64,000 nucleotides of DNA from Verrucomicrobiales bacterium (GCA_029213265.1 JARGNG010000005.1:1-64000), one strand, 5' to 3'. Shown: positions 26,556-35,520, counted from the first letter of the stretch. Numbers and translations: made by a program. Notes: generated by a model not told the origin, from the sequence alone.

Positions 26556-27734
26556 ATGTCCTCTCTCCTCGAACGCGTCGACAACGACGAAGCCTGGCGC
26601 CGTGAATCGTTTACCTGCTGCCGTGACGGCATCTTCCTGGCTCACGCCGCCGTGACGGCAGTTCCAAAGGTGGCGGTCGACGCCATGAACGAATTCAACC
26701 ACCAGTCGTCGACCGGCGAACTCGATTATTCTCATGTCCTGCTGAAACAGATGGACGAGGTCCGCGAGTCGGCCGCGAAATTGATCGAGTGCGACTCAAG
26801 CGAAGTGGCTTTGTTAGGGCCCACCAGTCTCGGGCTCAGCCTCGTTGCCAACGGGATCGACTGGAAGCCGGGAGACGAGATCATTTCCTATCTCGACGAC
26901 TACCCGGCCAATGTGTATCCCTGGAAAAATCTGGAGGCGAAGGGCGTCAAAACCATTTTCCTGAAACCGGAAAAGGTCGGTGAGATCACTCCGGAACTGG
27001 TGGCTGATGCCATCACTCCGAAGACGCGATTGCTCGCGCTCGCATCCAATAATTTCCTCAGTGGCTACCGGCTCGATGTCGAAGCGGTCGGTGAACTGGC
27101 CCGCCAACACGATATCCTTTTCTGTCTCGACGCGATTCAGACCGTGGGCGCTCATCCAACGCTGGCGAAACACGTCGACTTTCTCAGTGCCGATTCCCAC
27201 AAGTGGATGCTCGGTCCAATGACGGCGGGAATTTTTTATGTGAAGAAATCGCGCATGGAGGAGCTGAAGCCGAGCCTCCTCGGGGCGTGGAACGTGGAAT
27301 GCCCGAACTTCATCGCCAGCGAGAAGGTGGAATTTGTTCCCGGCGGCCGGCGCTACGAACCGGGAGTACTGAACTCGCAGGGCCTCCTCGGTATGAAAGC
27401 CTCGATGGACCTCCTGACCGGAATCGGCATCGATGCGGTTTCGACCCGGCTTCTCCAGCTCAAAGAGAAGCTCTGCGAAGGCCTCGATACCGTCGGGCTT
27501 GACCTGATCGGGCCCGTTTCCGGCTCCGCCAGCTCCGGTATTACTTCGTGCACCGACCGGAATCACCCCGGTTTCATCGAACAAGCCTACCGAAAATTGC
27601 TGGACGAAAACGTCGTTGCGAGCTTTCGGCATGACCGCCAGGGGATTCCGTTTCTCCGCTTCAGCCCCCATTTTTACAACACCCACGCCGAAATTGAGCG
27701 GGTTTTGGATATACTGAAAGCGGCTCGCGCTTGA
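26556..27734 (+). CDS. Class-V aminotransferase (PLP-dependent)
   Basis: 392 residues. The PLP lysine lies in SADSHKWMLGPMTAGIFYV and the preceding FCLDAIQTVGAHP carries the cofactor Asp and Gln, both typical of the cysteine-desulfurase/kynureninase-like class V. The N-terminal segment (FLAHAAVTAVPKVAVDAM) and C-terminal VVASFRHDRQGIPFLRFSPHFYNT are normal. The substrate is unclear: it lacks the Cys-loop of IscS-type desulfurases in the visible sequence. It is 6 bases downstream of the RelE-like gene and probably co-transcribed. Confidence 0.88.
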   Translation: MSSLLERVDNDEAWRRESFTCCRDGIFLAHAAVTAVPKVAVDAMNEFNHQSSTGELDYSHVLLKQMDEVRESAAKLIECDSSEVALLGPTSLGLSLVANGIDWKPGDEIISYLDDYPANVYPWKNLEAKGVKTIFLKPEKVGEITPELVADAITPKTRLLALASNNFLSGYRLDVEAVGELARQHDILFCLDAIQTVGAHPTLAKHVDFLSADSHKWMLGPMTAGIFYVKKSRMEELKPSLLGAWNVECPNFIASEKVEFVPGGRRYEPGVLNSQGLLGMKASMDLLTGIGIDAVSTRLLQLKEKLCEGLDTVGLDLIGPVSGSASSGITSCTDRNHPGFIEQAYRKLLDENVVASFRHDRQGIPFLRFSPHFYNTHAEIERVLDILKAARA

Positions 27735-27878
27735 CGAATCGAAAAGTTGCGGCATTTATCGAAGCGGTTTTCGCTGGAAACCACGCGTCAAATGCGTGAC
27801 ACTTAGCGCGAACCGCAAACCAGAGAGCCAGATTGGAATGGCTCTTTCGACTACCAACACTAAACGCAACGAATCGCC

Positions 27879-28358
27879 GTGGACTTTAAAGACATCAAAA
27901 AAATCGTCGAGCTCATGGATCAGCACGGACTCTCTCAGTTCAAGCTGGAACAGGACGAAACCAAGCTTGAGTTGAAGAAAGGCGGTGACGTTGACATGAG
28001 CGCCGTGCAGGCACTTCTCGCTTCCGCCCCCGCTCCGCAACCTCTCGCTGGCGCCCCTGCTGCCACGCCCGCCGGAGGCGCTGCTCCCGTTGTTGACGAC
28101 GGAGCCCTTCCCGCAGGAGTCGAAGAAGTCACTTCCCCCATGGTCGGAACCTTCTACACGGCTCCCTCTCCCGATTCCGACGAGTTCGTTAAAGTAGGCG
28201 ACAAGATTTCCGCTGATTCCACCGTATGCATCATTGAAGCGATGAAGGTGATGAACGAAATCAAATCGGAAATCGCAGGCGAAGTTGTCGAAATTCTTGT
28301 CGAGAACGGAACCGCAGTTCAGTTCGGCGAACCTCTTCTCCGGGTCAAAACGGCCTGA
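27879..28358 (+). CDS. accB: Acetyl-CoA carboxylase biotin carboxyl carrier protein
   Basis: 159 residues from a GTG at 27879 (no ATG fits; VDFKDIKKIVELMDQHGLSQ matches the family N-terminus). A Pro/Ala linker (about 45-80) precedes the biotinyl domain: VTSPMVGTFYTAPSPDSDEF and the biotinylated lysine in CIIEAMKVMNEI. It carries biotin for fatty-acid synthesis and is followed 48 bases later by accC, the standard pair. Confidence 0.96.
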   Translation: MDFKDIKKIVELMDQHGLSQFKLEQDETKLELKKGGDVDMSAVQALLASAPAPQPLAGAPAATPAGGAAPVVDDGALPAGVEEVTSPMVGTFYTAPSPDSDEFVKVGDKISADSTVCIIEAMKVMNEIKSEIAGEVVEILVENGTAVQFGEPLLRVKTA

Positions 28359-28406
28359 AATTTCCCCCCATCTCTCAGCTAAGGGAGAAACACGAACGGA
28401 AACACC

Positions 28407-29795
28407 ATGTTCAAAAACATTCTCATCGCGAACCGGGGTGAGATCGCTCTCCGCGTCATCCGGGCCGCAAAAGAACTCGGAGTTCGCACGACAGCCGTCT
28501 ACTCTGAAGCGGACGTCGACTCCATGCACGTCCACCTTGCCGACGAAGCCGTCTGCATCGGGCCGGCTGCGAGTGCTGACTCGTATCTGAAGATGGAGGC
28601 GATCCTCTCGGCGGCCGAGATTGCCAATGTCGACGCGATTCATCCCGGATACGGATTTCTCTCGGAAAACCCGCGCTTCGCGGAGCTGTGCGAAAGCTGC
28701 AATGTGAAGTTTATCGGACCATCCGCCGAAGTGATTGCCCTGATGGGAGACAAAAACCAGGCTCGCGCTACAGCGACAAAATATGGTGTTCCTGTCACCC
28801 CCGGTTCCGACGGAATTGTGGAGACCGAAGAGGAAGCACTGAGGGTCGCCGACGAAGTCGGATACCCCGTCATGATTAAGGCGAGCGCCGGCGGTGGTGG
28901 CCGCGGAATGCGCCCGGCGCTGAACAAGGCTTCATTCCTCAGCGCGTTTCACGCCGCCCGGACGGAAGCTCAGGCCTGTTTCGGTTCCTCCGATGTCTAC
29001 ATCGAGAAGCTGGTCGAAAACCCCCACCACGTAGAATTTCAGATCGTGGCGGACAGCCACGGAAATGTGAAGGAACTCGGTGAACGCGACTGCTCCATGC
29101 AGCGGCGGAACCAGAAGATCATCGAAGAAACCCCCTCCCCTCTTCTCAGCGAAGAACTTCGCAATCGTATGGCCGAGGCATCCGAGTCTCTGGTCAGAAA
29201 TATCGGCTACGAAAACTGCGGGACGATCGAATACCTCGTCGACGACGACGAGAACTTCTACTTCATGGAGATGAACACCCGGATCCAGGTGGAGCATCCC
29301 ATCACCGAGGAAGTCCGCGGCTGCGATCTCATCAAGGAGCAGATCCGTGTTGCTGCCGGCAGCACGCTCTCCGAGCACGTGGTGGACAGCGTTCCGCGCG
29401 GCCACTCGATCGAGTGCCGAATCAATGCGGAGGACCCCTACAACAATTTCGTTCCCAGCCCCGGAAAAATCACTCTCTTCTACGCCCCGGGCGGCCGCGG
29501 AGTCCGCGTCGACACGCACGTCTACAGCGGCTACGAGGTACCGCCGAATTACGACTCGATGATCGCCAAGCTCATCGTCACGGGAGCAACCCGCGATATC
29601 GCGATCGCCCGAATGATTCGCTCCCTGAACGAGTTTGTCATCAAAGGAATCAAGACAACGATTCCCTTCCAGGTTTCCATCCTCAAGCACGCCGCTTTCC
29701 GGACCGGCGACTACAACATCGCCTGGGTGGAGAAATTTCTCGCCTCCCAGCCCGGCCCGCCCGACGTGCCGGAGATCATGTTGGAAGAGGAATAG
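28407..29795 (+). CDS. accC: Biotin carboxylase subunit of acetyl-CoA carboxylase
   Basis: 462 residues. ATP-grasp enzyme that carboxylates biotin on AccB. Motifs: FKNILIANRGEIALRVIRAA at the start, IHPGYGFLSENPRFAELC, the glycine-rich loop IKASAGGGGRGMRPA, ECSMQRRNQKIIEE-type (here ERDCSMQRRNQKIIEE) and the active site FYFMEMNTRIQVEHPITE. Length is normal for the bacterial subunit. It completes the accBC operon. Confidence 0.97.
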   Translation: MFKNILIANRGEIALRVIRAAKELGVRTTAVYSEADVDSMHVHLADEAVCIGPAASADSYLKMEAILSAAEIANVDAIHPGYGFLSENPRFAELCESCNVKFIGPSAEVIALMGDKNQARATATKYGVPVTPGSDGIVETEEEALRVADEVGYPVMIKASAGGGGRGMRPALNKASFLSAFHAARTEAQACFGSSDVYIEKLVENPHHVEFQIVADSHGNVKELGERDCSMQRRNQKIIEETPSPLLSEELRNRMAEASESLVRNIGYENCGTIEYLVDDDENFYFMEMNTRIQVEHPITEEVRGCDLIKEQIRVAAGSTLSEHVVDSVPRGHSIECRINAEDPYNNFVPSPGKITLFYAPGGRGVRVDTHVYSGYEVPPNYDSMIAKLIVTGATRDIAIARMIRSLNEFVIKGIKTTIPFQVSILKHAAFRTGDYNIAWVEKFLASQPGPPDVPEIMLEEE

Positions 29796-29864
29796 GGTAG
29801 GAGTTCAGGAAAAAGCACACCTCTGAAAAGAGCGCCTTTTCCTTTTCACCTTCCCACTTTCTAC

Positions 29865-29881
29865 CCCGGCGAATTGCCGGG
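29865..29881. terminator. Short hairpin between convergent accC and porin-like genes
   Basis: CCCGGC (29865-29870), loop GAATT, GCCGGG (29876-29881). It lies 70 bases after accC and directly beside the end of the convergent porin-like gene. There is no T tract, so it is a weak terminator candidate. Confidence 0.4.
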
Positions 29882-29883
29882 AA

Positions 29884-31167
29884 TCAGTGCCCGTGCCCGG
29901 CGTGACTTCCTCCGGTGCCACCCCATTGGACCTGAAACTGGAGCCAGGCGGCGTGCTCCCCGCCGATGGCGTCGCTTTGGGTGTAATCGTATTGAATCCG
30001 CGCACGAATCCGATCGCCGGGGCCGAAGTAGGTAGTCAGGGCAGGAGAGATTCGATGGCGATCCGCGAGATCAGCCATCTCAACCGCCGAGACCCAGTCA
30101 TGACGCAGGGAAAGCGTCAGTTGCTCTGAAACGCCCCAGTGCAGGGAAGTGGAAATACCGTAGTCATCGAAGCTCACGGCATCTCCGTCTTCGAGATAGG
30201 CCTCCACGTCCCGACCGATGAACTCGGACCGAAGCATCACCGCGTCGGTGCAGAAATCCGGACCGCCATTTCCGTGGTCCTGACCGTTCCAGACTTTCTG
30301 AAAGCCAAATCCGTAGGCATAGGTGTTTCTGCCAAATCCATTTTCACCGGCGGCGAAGGAAGTCGATGCGGTGATGCTGTCATCGAAGGGAAGGCGGAAC
30401 TGGTAGTCAGCCGAGAATACCCAATCGTTAAAGCCGGCTTCGTCCGCCTCAAGATGTTCTTCGTGACCATGCTCCTCGTGCTCATCGTCATGATGCTCCT
30501 CTTCCTCATCGTCATGATGCTCTTCCTCTTCTCCATGCTCATGGCTGTGACTGTGGCCGTGCGTGCGAACTCCGCCTCCACCCAAAGTCAGCAACCCGCC
30601 GTTGGAAGGCGTCTTCAAGAGAATTTCCCCCCCCTGTGTTGTGAGGTGCCCTTCATTGAGAATGCGGCTGTTGACCAGATTCTGGTTCACGAAATACCAA
30701 CCGTGAAGGTGCTGAGCCGACTGGAATCCAAAAGTATTGAGAAACTGACCACCACCCACGGCAATGTTGTCCGTAATCTGAAAGTGAAGAAACGCTTCCT
30801 CCAGTTCAGCTTCCCAAACATGATTTTCCGCCTGGAAACCGACGCCGGCAATCAGTCCCGTGACGACATCGTTCCAATTGATCCCGATATCGAGTTCGAT
30901 CGCCTGGAAACCCAGATCGTTGAGGGGATCATGCTCGGAGCTGGCGAAATCCTCCGCGCTGCTTCCCGGCTCAAACAAGCCACCGGTGGCGAAAACGTAG
31001 AGCTCAGGAAAAAGAAAACCACCGATCTCGGCCCCCTCCCCCATGATGGCGTTAAGGCCTCCGGTGTTGTATTCAAACACTTCCTCGGTTTCATCCGAGA
31101 AAACGAGGGGACTTCCGGCAAAAAAGAGAGCGGATGTGGCGAGTGGGAGTAGGCGGAGTGGAGTCAT
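29884..31167 (-). CDS. Outer-membrane porin-like protein with a His/Asp/Glu-rich metal-binding segment
   Basis: 427 residues from the ATG at 31167 (a TTG at 31188 would lengthen it into an operator). A signal peptide (about 1-24) is followed by alternating amphipathic strands of an outer-membrane barrel (AVGGGQFLNTFGFQSAQHLH, YQFRLPFDDSITASTSFAAG, LTLSLRHDWVSAVEM). Near residues 205-245 is a hydrophilic insert rich in His, Asp and Glu with many HH, HDD and EEH units, suited to binding zinc or another divalent metal. The C-terminus ends in aromatic/His residues. A channel or receptor for metal entry is inferred, supported by the Zur/Fur-like sites upstream and the divergent HMA gene. Confidence 0.75.
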   Translation of the reverse strand: MTPLRLLPLATSALFFAGSPLVFSDETEEVFEYNTGGLNAIMGEGAEIGGFLFPELYVFATGGLFEPGSSAEDFASSEHDPLNDLGFQAIELDIGINWNDVVTGLIAGVGFQAENHVWEAELEEAFLHFQITDNIAVGGGQFLNTFGFQSAQHLHGWYFVNQNLVNSRILNEGHLTTQGGEILLKTPSNGGLLTLGGGGVRTHGHSHSHEHGEEEEHHDDEEEEHHDDEHEEHGHEEHLEADEAGFNDWVFSADYQFRLPFDDSITASTSFAAGENGFGRNTYAYGFGFQKVWNGQDHGNGGPDFCTDAVMLRSEFIGRDVEAYLEDGDAVSFDDYGISTSLHWGVSEQLTLSLRHDWVSAVEMADLADRHRISPALTTYFGPGDRIRARIQYDYTQSDAIGGEHAAWLQFQVQWGGTGGSHAGHGH

Positions 31168-31169
31168 TC

Positions 31170-31190
31170 TAATGCAAAAGACTTGCAATA
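31170..31190. promoter_or_regulatory. Zur/Fur-like inverted repeat, imperfect copy
   Basis: TAATGCAA-N5-TTGCAATA, two mismatched bases from the perfect copy at 31207. It lies just 3 bases from the porin-like ATG, where a bound repressor would block that gene. Confidence 0.55.
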
Positions 31191-31206
31191 AATAGCAGGA
31201 AGAGGA

Positions 31207-31227
31207 TAATGCAACTGATTTGCATTA
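31207..31227. promoter_or_regulatory. Zur/Fur-like inverted repeat, perfect copy
   Basis: TAATGCAA-CTGAT-TTGCATTA, a perfect 8-5-8 inverted repeat in the gap between the divergent porin-like and HMA genes. Length and AT-rich arms fit Fur-family (Fur, Zur, Mur) operators. With the copy at 31170 it could control both genes in response to metal. Confidence 0.65.
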
Positions 31228-31264
31228 ACTTGCCTTTTCTTTAAAATATATTAAATTTATAATC

Positions 31265-31573
31265 ATGCAAAACATTATTGTAATTTTAGTGGCTGTTTTC
31301 GGCTTGCTCGTGTCCCCTTCCTTCGCAGGAGAAACCACCACGTATATCGGAAGTCTTTCCGGAATCGATTGCACCGGCTGCAAGAAAACCATCGCCAAAT
31401 CGATTGGTAAGCTGAAGGGCGTGAAGACGATCCGAATCGAGAAAAAGTCCGAGAACTCTCACAAGCTAATCGTCATCACCGACGGATCGAAGGCGATTTC
31501 CAAGGCGGACGCGATCAAAGCGCTCGGAAAGAACGTTGATCACTACAAGATCACCGGTTGGAGCAAGAGCTGA
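31265..31573 (+). CDS. Secreted heavy-metal-associated (HMA-like) protein
   Basis: 102 residues. A signal peptide (about 1-21, VAVFGLLVSPSFAG) precedes a small HMA-fold domain with the metal-binding pair in SGIDCTGCKKTIAKSIGKL (C-x-x-C at about residues 37-40) and the following strand GVKTIRIEKKSEN. It probably binds copper, zinc or a similar ion in the periplasm. It is divergent from the His-rich porin-like gene with shared operators between, so the two likely act together in metal handling. Confidence 0.8.
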   Translation: MQNIIVILVAVFGLLVSPSFAGETTTYIGSLSGIDCTGCKKTIAKSIGKLKGVKTIRIEKKSENSHKLIVITDGSKAISKADAIKALGKNVDHYKITGWSKS

Positions 31574-31615
31574 GAACGACGGAAATCCCGAAATCGCGAT
31601 CCGGTCGCCGTTCTC
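31572..31615. terminator. Terminator hairpin between HMA and trpB genes
   Basis: GAGAACGACG (31572-31581) pairs with CGCCGTTCTC (31606-31615) with one mismatch, loop of 24 bases, followed by TATTTTA. It overlaps the HMA stop codon and serves the plus strand; trpB ends just beyond on the minus strand. Confidence 0.55.
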
Positions 31616-31619
31616 TATT

Positions 31620-32831
31620 TTACTCCTCCGGTAGCAGGTATTTCGCGGCCTGCTCCACGTCTTTGTCGCCACGACCGGACAGATTCACGATCATGATCTG
31701 ATCTTTCCCCATTGTCGGTGCCACTTTCCCGGCATAGGCGAGCGCATGGGAGGTCTCCAGTGCGGGAATTATTCCCTCCGTCTCGGACAACTCGCGGAAC
31801 GCAGCAAGTGCTTCGTCATCCGTTGCGTAGGTATATTCGACGCGTCCCTTGTCCTGAAGGAAGGCGTGCTCGGGGCCGACGGCAGCATAATCGAGACCGG
31901 CCGAAACGGAATGCGTCAGTTCGATCTGACCGTCTTCATCTGCCAGCAACCACGTTTTTGTTCCCTGGAGAACGCCGAGTTTGCCGCCCTGAAAACGGGC
32001 GGCGTGTTCCCCGTGTTTGATTCCGTGTCCGCCCGCTTCGACCCCCATCATTCTGACGTCTTCGTCCTGGAGGAAGGGATAAAACAAACCGATCGCGTTG
32101 CTGCCTCCTCCGACGCAGGCGACGAGGAGATCGGGAAGCCGCTCTTCGCGCTCAAGAATCTGACGGCGCGCCTCTTCTCCAATCACTTTGTGAAAATCGC
32201 GCACCATCATCGGATAAGGATGCGGCCCTAGGGCGCTACCCAGGATGTAGTGCGTCGTGCGAACATTCGTAACCCAGTCACGGAGAGCTTCATTGACCGC
32301 TTCCTTGAGCGTCTTCTGACCGGCTTCGACACCGCGGACCTCTGCTCCGAGAAGACGCATGCGAACGACGTTCAGCTTCTGCCGCTCCATGTCGATCGCG
32401 CCCATGTAAACGATGCACTCCATTCCGAAGCGGGCTGCCACCGTTGCCGTGGCAACCCCGTGCTGACCGGCTCCCGTTTCTGCAATGATCCGCTTTTTCC
32501 CGAGCCGCCTGGCCAGCATGATCTGACCGAGAGCGTTGTTGATCTTGTGGGCTCCCGTGTGAAGAAGATCCTCCCGCTTCAGGTAAATTTTGGCACCACC
32601 GAGGTTTTCGGTCCAGCGTTCTGCGAAATAGAGGGGAGTCTCCCGACCGCAAAATTCGGAGAGCAGGCGGTCGAGTTCCCGCTTGAACTCGGGATCCGCT
32701 TTTGCCGCTTCGTATTCAGCAGTGAGTTCATCGAGGGCCGCGACGAGGGTTTCAGGGACAAAACGTCCACCGAAGGTGCCAAAGTGTCCGCTTTCGTCGG
32801 GAAGAGTTTCCGGGAGGGTTGCCGTGCTCAT
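31620..32831 (-). CDS. trpB: Tryptophan synthase beta chain
   Basis: 403 residues. The PLP lysine is in [19 protein letters not shown] and the phosphate-binding loop [31 protein letters not shown] at the N-terminus and [16 protein letters not shown] complete the picture of the TrpB1 family. It joins indole and serine to make tryptophan. trpA is not adjacent, unlike the common trpBA order; the neighbours are an HMA gene and the SRP RNA. Confidence 0.97.
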   Translation of the reverse strand: MSTATLPETLPDESGHFGTFGGRFVPETLVAALDELTAEYEAAKADPEFKRELDRLLSEFCGRETPLYFAERWTENLGGAKIYLKREDLLHTGAHKINNALGQIMLARRLGKKRIIAETGAGQHGVATATVAARFGMECIVYMGAIDMERQKLNVVRMRLLGAEVRGVEAGQKTLKEAVNEALRDWVTNVRTTHYILGSALGPHPYPMMVRDFHKVIGEEARRQILEREERLPDLLVACVGGGSNAIGLFYPFLQDEDVRMMGVEAGGHGIKHGEHAARFQGGKLGVLQGTKTWLLADEDGQIELTHSVSAGLDYAAVGPEHAFLQDKGRVEYTYATDDEALAAFRELSETEGIIPALETSHALAYAGKVAPTMGKDQIMIVNLSGRGDKDVEQAAKYLLPEE

Positions 32832-32897
32832 GTTGAAAAAAGATTACGCTAGAAACAGCGGAAATGCGATCCCCGCTGGCAAAAACCGTGAGGCGTG

Positions 32898-32903
32898 TAT
32901 ATT
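32898..32903 (+). promoter_or_regulatory. Likely -10 box of the SRP RNA gene
   Basis: TATATT about 9 bases ahead of the first paired base of the SRP RNA. A -35 box is not clear (CTGGCA at 32876 with 16-base spacing is the best fit). Confidence 0.45.
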
Positions 32904-32911
32904 CGCACCGT

Positions 32912-32997
32912 CAGAGGCTGCGGAATGTTGGCAGGTAAATCCCGCCAGGGCCGGAAGGCAGCAACGGTAGCTTGTCCACCATTGCCGCAGTTCTCTG
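32912..32997 (+). ncRNA. ffs: Signal recognition particle RNA, small bacterial (4.5S) type
   Basis: The conserved SRP apical stem is present: CCAGGGCCGGAAGGCAGCAA (32945-32964) with the GGAA tetraloop and the asymmetric GCAGCAAC strand contacted by Ffh. CAGAG near 32912 pairs with CTCTG ending at 32997, and CTGCGG/CCGCAG with AATG/CATT extend the closing helix. The RNA guides ribosomes that make membrane proteins to the translocon. It lies between the 5' end of trpB and the 3' end of leuC, on the opposite strand to both. Confidence 0.88.
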
Positions 32998-33012
32998 GCA
33001 TTTTTTGTGCCC

Positions 33013-34440
33013 TCACGCCGCCGCAGCTTCACCCACCTGGAAGACCTCGCGCGCGTCACTGACAACTCCGGTCACTGCCGCCGCTGCGACCATGACGGGT
33101 GACATCAGGATGGTGCGTCCGATCGGGCTTCCCTGTCGGCCTTTGAAATTCCGGTTGCTGGAACTCGCACAAAGCTGATCGCCGATCAGTTTGTCCGGGT
33201 TCATGGCAAGACACATGGAGCAGCCCGCACCGCGCCACTCAAAGCCGGCTTCTTCGAAAATCGTGTGCAGCCCTTCCTGGCGGCAGAGATGATCGACGAT
33301 CTCGGATCCCGGCACGGCAATCGCCGTGACGCCTTCCGCGACCTTGTGCCCTTTCAAATACTTGGCAGCTTCGCGAAAATCAGAGAGACGACCGTTCGTG
33401 CAGCTTCCGATGAAACAAACATCGACCGCTTTTCCGGCGATGGGGGATCCACCTTCGAATTTCATATATTCGAGCGCTTCCTCGATGCTCTTTTTCTCCT
33501 CCTCTCCCTCGACGTCGTCCGGGGAGGGAATGGTCTCGTTCACGAAAATACCGTGGTCCGGGGAAATTCCCCAGGTTACGGACGGAGCGATGTCCTCCGC
33601 CCGAATGTTGACGATGTCGTCGTAGTGACAACCTTCGTCGGAAGCGATTGCTTTCCACTCCTCCACCCCCGCATCCCAGGCTTCTCCCTCAGGAGAGAAA
33701 GGGCGGCCTTTCAGATATTCGAAGGTCTTTCCGTCAGGATTGACGTAGCCGCAGCGCGCCCCGCCCTCGATTGACATGTTGCAGACGGTCATGCGCTCCT
33801 CGATGGAGAAATTATCGAACAGGCTGCCACCATATTCATAGGCGTAGCCGATCCCACCCTTGGCACCGAGCAGCTTGATGATGTGAAGGATTACGTCCTT
33901 GGCGTAGACGCCCGGAGGCAGCTCGCCGTCCACATTGATGCGGCGCACTTTGAGCTTGCTGAGAGCCATTGTCTGCGTTGCCAGCACGTCGCGAATCTGA
34001 GTCGTACCGATACCAAAAGCAATGGCACCGAAGGCCCCGTGCGTGGCGGTGTGGGAGTCGCCGCAGGCAATGGTGGTTCCGGGCTGGGTGATTCCCTGCT
34101 CCGGTCCAACCACGTGAACGATCCCCTGACCGCCGCTGCCGATGTCGAAGAACTTGATTCCGAACTCTTTGCAGTTATCGCGCAGCGCCGTGATCATATC
34201 CTGAGCAAGTCCGTCCTCAAAAGGCTCGACCTGATTCTTCGTAGGAACAATGTGGTCCACCGTCGCGAAAGTGCGCTCGGGGTATTTCACGGACAATCCG
34301 AGATCGCGAAGCATGCCGAACGCCTGCGGACTCGTCACCTCGTGAATGAGATGGGTTCCAATGAGAAGTTGCGTCTGTCCGTTGGAGAGAGACTTGACGG
34401 CGTGGGCGTTCCAGACTTTTTCGAAGAGGCTTTGACTCAT
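33013..34440 (-). CDS. leuC: 3-isopropylmalate dehydratase large subunit
   Basis: 475 residues. Aconitase-fold subunit with the 4Fe-4S cysteines in [18 protein letters not shown] and [26 protein letters not shown] start ([15 protein letters not shown]), [10 protein letters not shown] and [20 protein letters not shown] are LeuC signatures. Leucine synthesis, second step. The small subunit gene leuD is not next to it: downstream are the SRP RNA and trpB. An upstream leuD is excluded as the neighbour is a lipoprotein gene on the other strand. Confidence 0.97.
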   Translation of the reverse strand: MSQSLFEKVWNAHAVKSLSNGQTQLLIGTHLIHEVTSPQAFGMLRDLGLSVKYPERTFATVDHIVPTKNQVEPFEDGLAQDMITALRDNCKEFGIKFFDIGSGGQGIVHVVGPEQGITQPGTTIACGDSHTATHGAFGAIAFGIGTTQIRDVLATQTMALSKLKVRRINVDGELPPGVYAKDVILHIIKLLGAKGGIGYAYEYGGSLFDNFSIEERMTVCNMSIEGGARCGYVNPDGKTFEYLKGRPFSPEGEAWDAGVEEWKAIASDEGCHYDDIVNIRAEDIAPSVTWGISPDHGIFVNETIPSPDDVEGEEEKKSIEEALEYMKFEGGSPIAGKAVDVCFIGSCTNGRLSDFREAAKYLKGHKVAEGVTAIAVPGSEIVDHLCRQEGLHTIFEEAGFEWRGAGCSMCLAMNPDKLIGDQLCASSSNRNFKGRQGSPIGRTILMSPVMVAAAAVTGVVSDAREVFQVGEAAAA

Positions 34441-34633
34441 GCTTCTGAGAGGTATCTTTTAAAGGGGCGGAAGCTAGCACAGGAGGTGCCGATGGGATAA
34501 CAGAAATTCGATGTCCCTTTTCCAGCGGAAATTTAGACCAGTCCTCGCGGATTCTTGAAAATCTTTCCAAACGGGTGTATGGCAGACCTACCGGAGCGAG
34601 CAATTCGTTCGGGTAAACCAATCTGAACCAACT

Positions 34634-34945
34634 ATGAAGATCACAAAACTGTTCGTAAAAATGATGGCTGTTGCCTTCGCCGCTTGCGCTTTCGCACTCG
34701 TAAGCTGTGAGAAGACGATGGAAGGTGCCAAAGAGGATGCCGCCGGAGCTGCTGAGGCAGTCGAGGAGACTACTGAAAAAGCTGTCGAGGCCACCAAAGA
34801 AGGTGCCAAGAAAGCTGCTGACGCGACTGCTGATACCGCCAAGAAAGCTGTTGACGGCACGAAAGACGCCGCTGCAAAAGCTGGCGATGCAGTAAAAGAC
34901 AAAGTAAACGAAGCTGCAAAGAAGGTCGAAAAGGCCACCGAGTAA
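34634..34945 (+). CDS. Small Ala/Lys/Glu-rich lipoprotein
   Basis: 103 residues. A lipoprotein signal ends in the lipobox FALVSC (Cys about residue 25). The mature part is built from 11-residue-like helical repeats (KEGAKKAADATADTAKKAVD) resembling LEA/apolipoprotein-type amphipathic helices, with no aromatic residue. A role in envelope stress or membrane support is conceivable but unproven. A strong terminator follows at 34984. Confidence 0.8.
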   Translation: MKITKLFVKMMAVAFAACAFALVSCEKTMEGAKEDAAGAAEAVEETTEKAVEATKEGAKKAADATADTAKKAVDGTKDAAAKAGDAVKDKVNEAAKKVEKATE

Positions 34946-34983
34946 GCGTTTTACTACTTTTTCTCTTCTTGAGAAATATTGCG

Positions 34984-35013
34984 AAACCCCGTGTCGAAAG
35001 GCACGGGGTTTTT
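34984..35013 (+). terminator. Rho-independent terminator after the lipoprotein gene
   Basis: AAACCCCGTG (34984-34993), an 8-base loop, CACGGGGTTT (35002-35011), then a run of T: a perfect 10-base stem. Confidence 0.88.
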
Positions 35014-35019
35014 CGTTTA

Positions 35020-35520
35020 CTAGGGGGCCGCGTTTCCTGAAGAGCCGGTGGCAGCGGCAAATCCGCCCACAAGCACAGCACCGATGATGACGACGAAGTA
35101 GAGGACAAACATGACAATCATCATGACGCCGACATACTTCCAAAAGGCTCTCTGCTCATTCAGCGCTGCGGCGAGATTCGCGTCGCTGGGGGTCACAAGA
35201 AGAGCATTGATACGGCTCGAATAATTTCCGAGTTTCAGTGCCGGGTAGACGTAGAAAAATGCCATTACGAGATAGATGGCCCCGACCGCAAATCCACCGA
35301 TCGCCCCGCCAAAAGCTTTCATCGCATCTTCTCCGGCTGCCCCCATCGCTCCTCCCAGCCCTCCGACCAGCATCAACCCAATTCCACCCAGGATCAGGAA
35401 TCCCGCGCCAATCCACAACATGACACTGAAAAAGCGTGTCCAGCCTTTGGTTCGCGCCAATTGATCAAGAACGGCATCAGAGACCGCTTTTCCGGGAACG
35501 GGAGATAGTGTTGAATCCAT
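35020..35520 (-). CDS. DUF5362 family membrane protein
   Basis: 166 residues. A cytoplasmic N-terminus (LDQLARTKGWTRFFSVMLW) leads into four hydrophobic spans (about 30-50, 70-95 with YLVMAFFYVYPALKLGNYSS, 128-150 with WKYVGVMMIVMFVLYFVVII). This pattern and the phrase YPALKLGNYSSRI are typical of DUF5362. The function is unknown. It is convergent with the lipoprotein gene and shares its terminator. Confidence 0.78.
   Translation of the reverse strand: MDSTLSPVPGKAVSDAVLDQLARTKGWTRFFSVMLWIGAGFLILGGIGLMLVGGLGGAMGAAGEDAMKAFGGAIGGFAVGAIYLVMAFFYVYPALKLGNYSSRINALLVTPSDANLAAALNEQRAFWKYVGVMMIVMFVLYFVVIIGAVLVGGFAAATGSSGNAAP

Noticed and set aside
31258..31263. TATAAT directly ahead of the HMA start codon.
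   Set aside because: It lies one base before the ATG, so a transcript from it would start inside the gene. AT-rich DNA explains it.
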